Of a stretch of DNA of 64,000 nt, positions 43,268 through 51,609 are shown in pieces. A model generated the notes under the pieces. It did no database searches and was not told the origin of the DNA. It saw only the letters and a program-made list of their open reading frames with translations. Origin of the DNA: Pseudomonas nitroreducens TX1 (lineage in GTDB: Bacteria > Pseudomonadota > Gammaproteobacteria > Pseudomonadales > Pseudomonadaceae); assembly GCF_000313755.1 (NCBI RefSeq), contig NZ_AMZB01000133.1, positions 1 through 64,000 of the forward strand, given 5' to 3'. The translations under genes and the position numbers were made by a program. Each line of letters opens with the position of its first letter. The stretch's first letter is position 1.

Positions 43268-43984
43268 ATGAACACACGCGGCCTGCTCGACCAGTTGCTC
43301 AAATCCGGCCAGGACCTCCTGCAGAACAAGGGCGTTGCCCGGCAGGACGGCGGCAAAACCTCTTCGTCCGGCAAGGGCGGCCTGGACCTCGGCAGTCTGC
43401 TCTCCGGTGCGGGTGGCGGCGCCCTGGCGGCGGGTGCACTGGGCCTGCTGATGGGCAGCAAGAAGGCACGCAAGATCGGCGGCAAGGTCGTCACCTACGG
43501 CGGCCTCGCGGCACTCGGCGTGCTCGCCTACAAGGCCTACGGCAATTGGCAACAGAAACAGGCCAGTGCCCCGCGCGGTGAGCCGCAGACCGTCGACCGC
43601 CTGCCGCCGGCGCAGGCCGAGCAGCACAGCCATGCCATCCTGCGGGCCATAGTCGCCGCCGCGAAGGCCGACGGCCATATCGATGATCGCGAACGCCAAC
43701 TGATCGATGGCGAAATCGCCAAGCTCACCGGCGACGTTGAGCTGCAGGGCTGGCTCGACCGCGAACTGGCCAAGCCCCTGGACCCGGCCGAAGTCGCCCG
43801 CGCCGCCACCAGCGAGGAAATGGCCGCCGAGATGTACCTGGCCAGCCTGCTGATGATCGATGAAACCAACTTCATGGAACGCGCCTACCTCGACGAGTTG
43901 GCCCGCCAGCTGAGCCTCGACGCCGGCCTCAAGGTGGAACTGGAGGCCCAGGCGCAGAAGGCACTGGAGGCTGTTCCGGCCTAG
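43268..43984 (+). CDS. DUF533 (TerB-like) protein, paralogue 1
   Basis: 238-residue DUF533 protein. The N-terminal NTRGLLDQLLKSGQDLLQ is followed by a Gly-rich segment with hydrophobic helix potential (SLLSGAGGGALAAGALGLLM, VVTYGGLAALGVLAYKAY). The TerB-like helical C-terminal domain (about 115-235) carries SHAILRAIVAAAKADGHIDD and the later FMERAYLDELARQLSLD. An acidic metal-binding site (KADGHIDDRE) is typical of TerB-like folds. ATG follows GTGGAG. A paralogue follows on the same strand. Confidence 0.85.
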   Translation: MNTRGLLDQLLKSGQDLLQNKGVARQDGGKTSSSGKGGLDLGSLLSGAGGGALAAGALGLLMGSKKARKIGGKVVTYGGLAALGVLAYKAYGNWQQKQASAPRGEPQTVDRLPPAQAEQHSHAILRAIVAAAKADGHIDDRERQLIDGEIAKLTGDVELQGWLDRELAKPLDPAEVARAATSEEMAAEMYLASLLMIDETNFMERAYLDELARQLSLDAGLKVELEAQAQKALEAVPA

Positions 43985-44180
43985 CCCCGTGATCTCCCTC
44001 GCAAGCGCTGAATAAAGGTCGCCGCAGCAGCGCTTCGTCTGGCTCCTGATAGCGCGGGGCGGCAGTCTCCGTCGCCGGGCGTCCCGAGCATGCCGGGCCG
44101 GCCGGCGGACAGCGCTGGCGCATCGGTGTGGCGGGACTATCGTTGCCCAACGCACACCGCGCGAAGGCGAGGGACTGGTC

Positions 44181-44957
44181 ATGAACACAACCGATCTACT
44201 GGAACAACTGCTGCGGGCCGGACAGGGCGCGCCGGCGCAACAGCAACAGGGCGGCGCCGGTGGCACGGACCCGCTGGGTGGCCTGGGCGGCCTGCTCGGC
44301 GGGCTTCTGGGCGGCGGCGGTGGCGGCCTGGGCTCGATCCTCGGCGGTGGCAGTGCCGGTGGAGGTGGTCTTGGCGGCCTGGGTGGCGTGCTCGGCAGCA
44401 TGCTCGGTGGCGGCAACAGCGGCGGTGGCATGCCGCAAGGCCGCTCCAGCGGTGGTGGCGTCAACTACGCCATGCTCGCCTCGCTGGGCATGATGGCCTT
44501 CCAGGCGTACCAGAACTGGCAACGCCAGCAGAACGCCAATGCCTCGCAGCAACAATCGCTGGCCACGGTCGACCAGCTCGAAGGTCCGGAGGCCGAAGCC
44601 CACAGCCACGCCATCCTCCAGGCCATGCTGGCGGCGGCCAAGGCGGACGGCCGCATCGACGAACGCGAACAGGCCGCCATCCAGGGCGAGTTGCAGCGCC
44701 ATGCCGGCGAGCCGCAACTGCAAGCGTGGATCGACGCCGAGATGCGCAAGCCGCTGGACGCCGCCGATGTCGCCCGCGCGGCCCAGGGCGACCCTGCGGT
44801 GGCAGCGGAGATGTACCTGGTCAGCGTGATGCTGGTGGATGACCAGCAGGACGCCGAGCGGACCTACCTCGACGAACTGGCCTACAACCTCAACCTCGAC
44901 CCGCAGTTGCAGGCGCACCTGGAGCAACAGGCCAAGACGGGCGGCGAAGTAGCTTGA
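44181..44957 (+). CDS. DUF533 (TerB-like) protein, paralogue 2 with long glycine-rich region
   Basis: 258-residue DUF533 protein. Same N-terminus type as its neighbour (NTTDLLEQLLRAGQG) and the same TerB-like C-terminal domain (SHAILQAMLAAAKADGRIDE). Residues ~22-95 are far more glycine-rich (GGLLGGLLGGGGGGLGSIL and similar), resembling a glycine zipper. ATG follows AAGGCGAGGGAC. It starts 196 bases after paralogue 1; the pair looks like an old tandem duplication. Confidence 0.84.
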   Translation: MNTTDLLEQLLRAGQGAPAQQQQGGAGGTDPLGGLGGLLGGLLGGGGGGLGSILGGGSAGGGGLGGLGGVLGSMLGGGNSGGGMPQGRSSGGGVNYAMLASLGMMAFQAYQNWQRQQNANASQQQSLATVDQLEGPEAEAHSHAILQAMLAAAKADGRIDEREQAAIQGELQRHAGEPQLQAWIDAEMRKPLDAADVARAAQGDPAVAAEMYLVSVMLVDDQQDAERTYLDELAYNLNLDPQLQAHLEQQAKTGGEVA

Positions 44958-45067
44958 TACAACTCAGGGCATGGCCGTAGGAGTATTCGTACAATCTAAC
45001 GGTCAGAGAGGCTCGGACGAACGCACCGTCACGGCGCGTTCGTTCCTCAATTCTGCAAGGAGGCTTC

Positions 45068-45550
45068 ATGCCGTTCGCTCGTTACACCCTGCCCACTGTG
45101 CTGCTGCTCAGCGCCACCGCCACCCTGGCCAACGCCGCCAAGCTCGAAGATATCGCGCCTTACCCAAAGGCCGATGACGGCTTCGTCCGCCAGGTCATCC
45201 ACCTGCCCAAGCAGGCCCATGAAGAGAACTTCAAGGTCGAGATCCTGGCCGGCAAGACGCTGACCGTCGACTGCAACCGCCAGCGCCTGGGCGGCACCCT
45301 GGAAGAGAAGACCCTGGAAGGCTGGGGCTACACCTTCTACCGCCTGGACAAGGTCAGCGGCCCGGCCAGCACGCTGATGGCCTGCCCGGATGGCAAGAAG
45401 CAGGAGGCCTTCGTGCCCGTGATCGGTGACGGCTTCGTGCTGCGCTACAACAGCAAGCTGCCCATCGTGGTCTACGCGCCGAAGGACGTCGAAGTGCGTT
45501 ACCGCCTGTGGTCGGCCTCTGAGAAGGTCGAGAAGGCTCGCGCGGAGTAA
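45068..45550 (+). CDS. eco: Ecotin, periplasmic serine-protease inhibitor
   Basis: 160-residue ecotin with signal peptide ([16 protein letters not shown]). The mature ~142 residues match ecotin: [37 protein letters not shown], and the reactive loop [10 protein letters not shown] with P1 Met and the disulfide cysteine. [18 protein letters not shown] forms the dimer arm. Inhibits trypsin-, elastase- and chymotrypsin-like proteases, protecting cells from host or predator enzymes. ATG follows AAGGAGGC. Confidence 0.95.
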   Translation: MPFARYTLPTVLLLSATATLANAAKLEDIAPYPKADDGFVRQVIHLPKQAHEENFKVEILAGKTLTVDCNRQRLGGTLEEKTLEGWGYTFYRLDKVSGPASTLMACPDGKKQEAFVPVIGDGFVLRYNSKLPIVVYAPKDVEVRYRLWSASEKVEKARAE

Positions 45551-45631
45551 TCCCTGCGTTTCCCCTGTAGGACCTGGCCATGCCCGAGATCGCGCGCATG
45601 GCGTGCCTACATGAAACGCAACGCTCCGCCG

Positions 45632-45823
45632 CTATCGGCGGCGGGGCGCCTCGCCCCACCCCGGACTCAACGCCTGCGGCAACTCCGGCAAGGGCACCCA
45701 CAGCTGCCCTTTCCCATCCAGCACGCTCAACTGCTGGCGCTCCCAGCGCAGCAGGCGTCGGCGTGGCTGTTCATCTGGCGTCTGCGCATCCGCCCAAGGG
45801 CTGGGGACTATGGTCTGGGTGAT
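45632..45823 (-). pseudogene. Short coding-like open frame without a normal start
   Basis: On the minus strand, 63 codons open between TGA (45824-45826) and TAG (45632-45634) read like a real protein end: PSPWADAQTPDEQPRRRLLR, then WERQQLSVLDGKGQLWVPLP and a Gly/Arg tail. The frame has G+C-rich third positions. No ATG, GTG or TTG occurs before its middle; the only upstream candidate is ATC (45823), directly after the TGA. It may be a decayed gene, an ATC-started gene, or one interrupted by a sequence change. It lies just downstream of the LysR gene on the same strand. Confidence 0.3.
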
Positions 45824-45901
45824 TCACTGGCGGATGCAGCGGTTTTTTTGTTGATGGATTGGCGAGCATCTGCCAGATCCTGCGCTGCTGGTTGATTCCC
45901 T

Positions 45902-45938
45902 GTAGGGCGGATAACGCCCCAAGCGTTATCCGCCCGAC
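45902..45938. repeat. GTAGGGCG-type repeat, single half, overlapping the LysR stop
   Basis: GTAGGGCGGATAACGCCCCA then AGCGTTATCCGCCCGAC: one hairpin unit of the family seen at 42009-42099. The LysR gene 45926-46840 ends inside it: its last residues (Gly-Gly) and TAA stop are formed by repeat sequence. Confidence 0.78.
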
Positions 45939-46840
45939 GCTGGCACTGGAGTTTTCCCTCCCACCAGCATCCCCTGTTCGCGCCCACAGACCTCCACCAG
46001 AAAATCCCACACCAATCTCAGCCGTACCGACCGGTGCAGTTCGCGCCGGGTGCACATCCAGTACTCCCGCTCGATGAATTCCTCCGGCAGCACCGGCACC
46101 AGCCGCGGGTCGTGCAGGCCCATGTACTGCGGGAGGATGGCGATGCCGATGCCGGCCTGCGCGGCCTGTTGCTGGGCGACCACGCTGGTGCTGCGGAACA
46201 CCACCTGCGGGTGGCGGCAGAAGCTGTGGTGGAACAGCAGTTCCTGGCTGAACAGCAGATCGTCGACGTAGCCGATCCACGGATGCTGGCCGAGGTCTTC
46301 GCGGTCGCGCAGGGGCGGGGCGTTCTCCAGGTAGGCGGGGCTGGCGAACAGGCTCAGGCGGTAGCGGGTGAGCAGGCGGCTGATGACCAGGTCGGCGCTG
46401 GGGCGTTCCAGGGTGATGGCGATGTCCGCCTCGCGGTTGGTGATGCTGACGAAGCGCGGCACCGACACCAGTTCCACTTCCAGACCGGGGTAGCGCTGCA
46501 TCAGCTCGCCCAGGCGCGGTGCGAGGAACATGGTGCCCAGGCCTTCGGTGACGCCGATGCGGATCTGCCCCAGCGGTGAAATGGCCTGGCTCATTTCTTC
46601 CTGGGCGAGCAGGGCGGTGTTCTCCATGGCCTCGGCGTGCTTGAGCAGCGCCTGGCCGGCCGGGGTGAGCTGGTAGCCGCCGGTGTGCTGGGCGAACAGT
46701 TGGGTGCCGAGGTCGCGCTCGATGCTCTCGATGTGCCGCGCCACCGTGGCATGGGTGGTGCCCAGGCGCTTGGCGGTGGTCAGCAAGCGGCCGCTGCGGT
46801 GCAGCTCCAGGAAGTAGCGCAGGTCATTCCAGTCGAACAT
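45926..46840 (-). CDS. LysR-family transcriptional regulator
   Basis: 304-residue LysR regulator with N-terminal MFDWNDLRYFLELHRSGRLL, then LGTTHATVARHIESIERDLG and YQLTPAGQALLKHAE. The effector domain begins near residue 88 (GQIRIGVTEGLGTMFLAPRL). Start MFDWNDL fits family alignment and is preceded by AAGGA; a 10-codon extension is possible. Divergent from the GMC oxidoreductase gene; recalls PA3711 next to PA3710. The last codons lie in a palindromic repeat. Confidence 0.9.
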   Translation of the reverse strand: MFDWNDLRYFLELHRSGRLLTTAKRLGTTHATVARHIESIERDLGTQLFAQHTGGYQLTPAGQALLKHAEAMENTALLAQEEMSQAISPLGQIRIGVTEGLGTMFLAPRLGELMQRYPGLEVELVSVPRFVSITNREADIAITLERPSADLVISRLLTRYRLSLFASPAYLENAPPLRDREDLGQHPWIGYVDDLLFSQELLFHHSFCRHPQVVFRSTSVVAQQQAAQAGIGIAILPQYMGLHDPRLVPVLPEEFIEREYWMCTRRELHRSVRLRLVWDFLVEVCGREQGMLVGGKTPVPASGG

Positions 46841-46890
46841 CTCGGCAGTCCTTGTTGTTAGAAAACGCACAGCAGCTGACTCGAAATGAC

Positions 46891-47085
46891 TGTTCTTTTA
46901 TCACGAACGAGCGACTAGGCTCAGCTCGACAGTGTCTACGCATCGGTGATGCTTCGTTAAAAATCGCTTCGGACTGCTCATTAACTGCGTGTTAACTCCG
47001 CGTCCTCACCGATTTTTGCCTCGCCTGACCTTCGCTCGACAACTGTCGAACTGAGCCTAGGCTCGGTCTTCAGATAAAAAGAACA
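46891..47085. promoter_or_regulatory. Mirrored divergent promoter/operator region of LysR and GMC oxidoreductase genes
   Basis: The 43-base block 46891-46933 and the 44-base block 47042-47085 are approximate reverse complements. ACTGTCGAACTGAGCCTA at 47042 matches the other block at 17 of 18 positions, and both blocks end in GATAAAA(A)GAACA toward their own gene. The right block also holds TCGACA-AC-TGTCGA (47036-47049), a LysR-type dyad. So each gene carries its own copy of one promoter-like sequence facing outward. Confidence 0.7.
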
Positions 47086-47106
47086 AGCACGACGAGGTAC
47101 TTCTCC

Positions 47107-48771
47107 ATGCCCCAGGCACGGGATGCTTATGACTACCTGATCGTCGGCGCGGGCCCTGCCGGCTGCCTGCTGGCCAATCGTCTGTCCGCCGACCCTGCCA
47201 ACCGCGTGCTGTTGCTCGAAGCCGGCGGCCCGGACAACTATCCCTGGATCCACATTCCCGTCGGCTACCTCTACTGCATCGGCAACCCGCGCACCGACTG
47301 GTGTTTCGACACCGAACAGGTGCCGGGCCTGAACGGTCGCGCCATCAAGTACCCGCGCGGGCGCACGCTCGGCGGCTGTTCCTCGATCAACGGCATGATC
47401 TACATGCGTGGCCAGGCGCTGGACTACGACGGCTGGGCGGCGGAGGGCAACCCAGGTTGGGGCTGGAACGACCTGCTGCCGCTGTTCATGAAGATGGAGG
47501 ACCACTTCGGCGGGGCGAGCGAACTGCACGGCGCGGGCGGCGAATGGCGGGTGGAGAAGCAGCGGCTGTCGTGGGCGATTCTCGATGCCTTCCGCGAGGC
47601 GGCGGCGCAGACCGGCGTGCGCCCGGTGGAAGACTTCAACGGCGGCGACAACGAAGGCTGTGGCTACTTCCAGGTCAATCAGCGCTCTGGTGTGCGCTGG
47701 AACGCGTCGAAGGCCTTCCTGCGGCCCATTGCCAATCGCCCCAATCTCACCGTGCTGACGAATGTCGAGGCCCTGCGCGTGTTGCTCGAGAACGGCCGCG
47801 CCACCGGGCTGGAAGTGAGCTGGCAGGGCGCGCGGCGTGAGCTGCGAGCCCGGCGCGAGGTGATTCTCTGTGCCGGGGCGATCAACACGCCAGTGCTGCT
47901 GCAGCGCTCCGGCATCGGCCCGCGCGAGCTGCTGGAGAAGCATGGCATCGGTGTGCGCCATGAGCTTTCCGGCGTGGGCGGCAACCTGCAGGACCACCTG
48001 CAACTGCGCCTGATCTACCGCATGAACGGCGCGCCCTCGCTGAACCAGATCGCCTCCACCCTGTGGGGCAAGATGGGCATGGGCCTGGAGTACCTGCTCA
48101 AGCGCAGCGGCCCGCTGTCCATGGCGCCGAGCCAGCTGGGCGCGTTCGCCAGGTCCGATCCGAGCCAGCGCTCGGCCAACCTCGAATACCACGTGCAGCC
48201 GCTGTCGCTGGAGCGCTTCGGCGAGCCGCTGCACAGCTTCCCGGCGTTCACCGCTTCGGTGTGCGACCTGCGCCCGCTGAGCCGTGGCACGGTGACGCTG
48301 CGCTCGCTGGACCCGCGCGACAAGCCGGTGATCCAGCCCAACTACCTGAGCCACCCGCAGGACCTGCGCGTGGCTGCCGACGCCATCCGCCTGACCCGGC
48401 GCATTGCCGCCGCGCCGGCGCTGGCGCGCTTCAATCCGGTGGAGTTCAAGCCCGGCCCGGACTACCAGACCGAAGAAGACCTGCACCGCGCCGCCGCCGA
48501 GATCGGCACCACCATCTTCCACCCGGCCGGTACCTGCCGCATGGGGCAGGGCGAGGGCGCGGTGGTGGACAGCCAGTTGCGCGTGCACGGTATTCCCGGC
48601 CTGCGTATCGCCGATGCCTCGATCATGCCCAGCCTGACCTCCGGCAACAGTTGCTCGCCGGTGCTGGTGATCGCGGAGAAGGCCGCACAGATGATTTTGA
48701 GCGAACCCGCGCGCGGCGCGGAGGTCATCCCTTCCAGTGGGCGCACACAGGAGGAAGCTCCGGTGGCGTGA
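47107..48771 (+). CDS. GMC-family FAD-dependent oxidoreductase (choline dehydrogenase-like)
   Basis: 554-residue glucose-methanol-choline oxidoreductase. The FAD-binding motif DYLIVGAGPAGCLLANRL is at the N-terminus, followed by LLLEAGG and the GMC signature YPRGRTLGGCSSINGMIYMR. ILCAGAINTPVLLQRSGIG is the second signature. The catalytic His is in IFHPAGTCRMGQG near the C-terminus. Oxidises an alcohol; substrate unknown. Divergent from LysR and upstream of an MHS transporter, so a regulated uptake-and-oxidation unit is likely. Confidence 0.92.
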   Translation: MPQARDAYDYLIVGAGPAGCLLANRLSADPANRVLLLEAGGPDNYPWIHIPVGYLYCIGNPRTDWCFDTEQVPGLNGRAIKYPRGRTLGGCSSINGMIYMRGQALDYDGWAAEGNPGWGWNDLLPLFMKMEDHFGGASELHGAGGEWRVEKQRLSWAILDAFREAAAQTGVRPVEDFNGGDNEGCGYFQVNQRSGVRWNASKAFLRPIANRPNLTVLTNVEALRVLLENGRATGLEVSWQGARRELRARREVILCAGAINTPVLLQRSGIGPRELLEKHGIGVRHELSGVGGNLQDHLQLRLIYRMNGAPSLNQIASTLWGKMGMGLEYLLKRSGPLSMAPSQLGAFARSDPSQRSANLEYHVQPLSLERFGEPLHSFPAFTASVCDLRPLSRGTVTLRSLDPRDKPVIQPNYLSHPQDLRVAADAIRLTRRIAAAPALARFNPVEFKPGPDYQTEEDLHRAAAEIGTTIFHPAGTCRMGQGEGAVVDSQLRVHGIPGLRIADASIMPSLTSGNSCSPVLVIAEKAAQMILSEPARGAEVIPSSGRTQEEAPVA

Positions 48772-48840
48772 CGGTAGAACCGTCTCCCCACCTTCCGTTG
48801 CGTGGATTTCTGCTATCGGTCCGCCTGAGTGCACGGTGGC

Positions 48841-48862
48841 TCGCGAGCAAGCTCGCTCCTAC
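48841..48862. repeat. Single REP unit
   Basis: TCGCGAGCAAGCTCGCTCCT followed by AC: one unpaired copy of the REP unit found at 6337, 19228 and 63619. It lies in the 186-base gap between the GMC and MFS genes and may lower read-through. Confidence 0.85.
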
Positions 48863-48957
48863 AAGGAGCCGAAGAAAACGCTATCGCGCGGTGTGACAAC
48901 CGTGGCAGTCGAGGCTGACAAAAACAAAAGCCCCCAGAAGGGGCAGGAGAGCCCGTA

Positions 48958-50580
48958 ATGACCGATGTAGCGCAGTCCAGTTCCTACGAGCGGCCCGCGA
49001 CCTCGCGCCGCGATGAGCGCAAGGTGATCTTCGCCTCGTCGCTCGGCACCGTGTTCGAGTGGTACGACTTCTTCCTCTACGGATCGCTGGCGGCAATCAT
49101 CGCCAAGCATTTCTTCGCCGGGGTCAACGACACCACCGCGTTCATCTTCGCCCTGCTGGCCTTCGCCGCCGGCTTCCTCGTCCGCCCCTTCGGCGCACTG
49201 GTGTTCGGCCGGCTGGGGGACATGATCGGGCGCAAGTACACCTTCCTCGTGACCATTCTGCTGATGGGCCTGTCGACCTTCGCGGTGGGGCTGCTGCCGG
49301 CCTACGCCACCATCGGCGTGGCCGCGCCGATCATCCTCATCGTGCTGCGCCTGCTGCAGGGCCTGGCGCTGGGCGGCGAGTACGGCGGCGCGGCGATCTA
49401 CGTGGCCGAGCACGCGCCGGACCACAAGCGCGGCGCCTACACCAGCTGGATCCAGTGCACCGCCACCGGCGGCCTGCTGCTGTCGCTGGTGGTGATCTGG
49501 GGCTGCCGGCAGATCACCGGGCCGGAGTTTGAGACCTGGGGCTGGCGGCTGCCCTTCCTGATCTCCATCGTACTGCTGGGCATCTCCACCTGGATTCGCC
49601 TGTCCATGCAGGAGTCGCCGGCGTTCCTGAAGATGAAGGCCGAGGGCAAGGTGAGCAAATCGCCGCTCAAGGAGTCCTTCACCAACTGGAGCAACCTGAA
49701 GATCGTCCTGATCGCGCTGTTCAGCATCAACGCCGGCCAGGCGGTGACCTTCTACGCCGCGCAGTTCTACGTGATGTTCTTCCTCACCCAGGTGCTGAAG
49801 GTCGACCCGGCGCTGTCCAACGGACTGCTGATCATTTCCCTGGTGATCGGCGCGCCGTTGTTCGTGATCATGGGCTGGCTGTCGGACAAGGTCGGCCGCA
49901 AGCCGGTGCTGATCGCCGGCCTGCTGCTGGCCACGGTGCTGTACTTCCCGCTGTTCAAGGCGCTGACCCACTACGCCAACCCGCAGATCGACGCGGCCTC
50001 GCGCCAGGCTCCGGTGACGGTAATGGCCGATCCGGCGACTTGCACCTTCCAGTTCGACCCGGTGGGCAAGGCCAAATTCGACAGCGCCTGCGACAAGGCC
50101 AAGACCCTGCTGGTGAAGGGCGGCGTGCCCTACAGTTCGGTGGCCGCCCCGGCCGGCAGCGAGTTGGTGGTGACCGTGGGCGAGAAGCGTATCGAGGGAT
50201 TCGACGCCGCCGCGCTGGGCGCTGCCGTGAAGGAGGCCGGCTACCCGACCGTGGCCGACTCCTCGCTGGTGAACCGGCCGATGGTGGTGGCGATCATCGT
50301 CGCGCTGATCTTCATCGCGACCTGCTGCTACGGCCCGCTGGCGGCGCTGATGGTCGAGCTGTTCCCGACGCGCATCCGCTACACCTCGCTGTCGCTGCCG
50401 TACCACATCGGCAACGGCTGGTTCGGCGGGCTGCTGCCGACCATCTCGTTCGCGCTGGTGGTGTACACCGGCAACATCTTCTACGGCCTGTGGTACCCGG
50501 TGCTGATCACGGCGATGAGCCTGGTCTGCTCGCTGCTGTTCCTGCGCGAGACCAAGGACAATGATATCCACGCCGGCTGA
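48958..50580 (+). CDS. MFS transporter, metabolite:H+ symporter (MHS) family
   Basis: 540-residue 12-helix MFS protein. TVFEWYDFFLYGSLAAIIAK is the typical MHS start, GRLGDMIGRKYTF the loop 2-3 motif, and LGGEYGGAAIYVAEHAP the MHS signature. Residues ~337-438 form an extra ~100-residue periplasmic loop between helices 8 and 9 (QAPVTVMADPATCTFQFDPV, SSVAAPAGSELVVTVGEK), with two cysteines, making the protein longer than the usual 430-450. Likely imports the substrate of the GMC enzyme. Start MTDVAQSSSY after GGGGCAGGAGAG. Confidence 0.92.
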   Translation: MTDVAQSSSYERPATSRRDERKVIFASSLGTVFEWYDFFLYGSLAAIIAKHFFAGVNDTTAFIFALLAFAAGFLVRPFGALVFGRLGDMIGRKYTFLVTILLMGLSTFAVGLLPAYATIGVAAPIILIVLRLLQGLALGGEYGGAAIYVAEHAPDHKRGAYTSWIQCTATGGLLLSLVVIWGCRQITGPEFETWGWRLPFLISIVLLGISTWIRLSMQESPAFLKMKAEGKVSKSPLKESFTNWSNLKIVLIALFSINAGQAVTFYAAQFYVMFFLTQVLKVDPALSNGLLIISLVIGAPLFVIMGWLSDKVGRKPVLIAGLLLATVLYFPLFKALTHYANPQIDAASRQAPVTVMADPATCTFQFDPVGKAKFDSACDKAKTLLVKGGVPYSSVAAPAGSELVVTVGEKRIEGFDAAALGAAVKEAGYPTVADSSLVNRPMVVAIIVALIFIATCCYGPLAALMVELFPTRIRYTSLSLPYHIGNGWFGGLLPTISFALVVYTGNIFYGLWYPVLITAMSLVCSLLFLRETKDNDIHAG

Positions 50581-50599
50581 GGGCGCCAGGTGGAGCGAG

Positions 50600-50626
50600 G
50601 GGCGCCATTGGGCGCCCTTTGCTTTT
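50600..50626 (+). terminator. Rho-independent terminator after the MFS gene
   Basis: GGGCGCC-ATTG-GGCGCCC stem (50600-50617) followed by TTTGCTTTT. It begins 20 bases after the MFS stop codon. Confidence 0.82.
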
Positions 50627-50725
50627 CCCAAAGGTATCCGGGCTCGCCTGGCGGCCGGCACTGGAATACCCTTGCGCTACTTCCGGCGCGCCTTGCGCCG
50701 AACCCATCGTGGAGAGTCATCGAAC

Positions 50726-51010
50726 ATGAAACAGGAAATCGCCACCGTGACCGTCAGCGCCGAGCATTGGGGTCGCGAGACTGAGGCGGTGGACAATGCC
50801 CGCGTAACGGTGAGCCTGAGCGCGCCGGAAGAGGGTGTGATCGAAGTGAGTTTCAAAGGCCAACTGGATGCGCCGCAAGAGCCGACCCACGTCTGTGTGA
50901 CGCTGGAGAATGGGCTGTCCTATTACGGTGAAATCCAGGGTGGCGAGGCGAACGAGGAGGGTGGGTCGATTCGCTTCGAGGGCGAGTTGATCGATCTGGA
51001 AGGGTTCTGA
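50726..51010 (+). CDS. Small beta-rich protein of unknown function
   Basis: 94-residue acidic soluble protein with alternating strand pattern (NARVTVSLSAPEEGVIEVSF, THVCVTLENGLSYYGEIQGG) and an acidic end (IRFEGELIDLEGF). No signal peptide. The start MKQEIATVTV follows GGAGAG; an in-frame extension reaches back into the MFS gene and is rejected. Followed by a bidirectional terminator. Confidence 0.65.
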   Translation: MKQEIATVTVSAEHWGRETEAVDNARVTVSLSAPEEGVIEVSFKGQLDAPQEPTHVCVTLENGLSYYGEIQGGEANEEGGSIRFEGELIDLEGF

Positions 51011-51056
51011 TTTCTCCGGAGGCTGCGGGCTCCTGCCTGCCAAAAACCGTCCCATG

Positions 51057-51083
51057 AAAAACCGGCCACATGGGCCGGTTTTT
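51057..51083. terminator. Bidirectional rho-independent terminator
   Basis: AAAAACCGGCC at 51057-51067 and GGCCGGTTTTT at 51073-51083 form an 11-bp stem with A and T runs on both sides. Located between the convergent 50726 and 51103 genes. Confidence 0.92.
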
Positions 51084-51102
51084 CATTGCCTGCGCAGACC
51101 CC

Positions 51103-51492
51103 TCACTGCCGCGGGATCATCCCTTCGATGCGTTTGGCGAAAGCATTCGCCAGCGGGCCATCGGCGAGCAGCAGCAGGTAGTCGTGCTCGGATTTGGCCG
51201 CCGGGGCGATCTGGTACTTCAGGGTGCCCGAGGCGACCTGGCCAACCACCGGCACGGTCAGGGTACCGACGCACTCCAGTACGCCACTGTCCGGGTCCTT
51301 TTCGATGATCGCCACGTCTTTCAGCTCGGCCTTGCTCAGCGCGTCGGACTGGGCAGAAAGCGCGCCGGACAGGAAGATCTTCACCAACTGGTTCTTCACA
51401 TCGTCCGAACCGCAGACCTTGGCCTCGTTGCCTCCGCAGGCGCTCAGCAACGCGGCTGCGGCCAGCACGGCCGACAATTTCAACAGTTTCAT
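51103..51492 (-). CDS. Small putative lipoprotein
   Basis: 129-residue protein with lipobox LLSACGGNE (Cys at about residue 19). The mature domain contains VCGSDDVKNQLVKIFLSG, then VLECVGTLTVPVVGQVASGT with two further cysteines, and LKYQIAPAAKSEHDYLLLLA. Start MKLLKLSAVL after GGTGG; a 6-codon extension (MPQGGL) is possible. Function unknown; probably lipid-anchored in the envelope. Confidence 0.75.
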   Translation of the reverse strand: MKLLKLSAVLAAAALLSACGGNEAKVCGSDDVKNQLVKIFLSGALSAQSDALSKAELKDVAIIEKDPDSGVLECVGTLTVPVVGQVASGTLKYQIAPAAKSEHDYLLLLADGPLANAFAKRIEGMIPRQ

Positions 51493-51561
51493 CAATCCAC
51501 CCTGTGGCATTCCATGATGGCCATTGGATAGGAAAATGCCGGAAAAATTCCCTGCTGACAG

Positions 51562-51595
51562 CTCCCGTTTCGCTATATATCGAGCGAAACGGGAG
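51562..51595. terminator. Hairpin terminator downstream of the chemoreceptor gene
   Basis: CTCCCGTTTCGCT (51562-51574) and AGCGAAACGGGAG (51583-51595) form a perfect 13-bp stem around an ATATATCG loop. It lies 15 bases past the stop codon of the minus-strand chemoreceptor gene. Confidence 0.82.
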
Positions 51596-51609
51596 TAAGC
51601 AGTGGCGCG

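Noticed and set aside
48859-50661. 600-codon minus-strand frame opposite the MFS gene
   Set aside because: Dominated by Gln, His, Arg and Gly, without any motif; the MFS protein on the plus strand is unmistakable.
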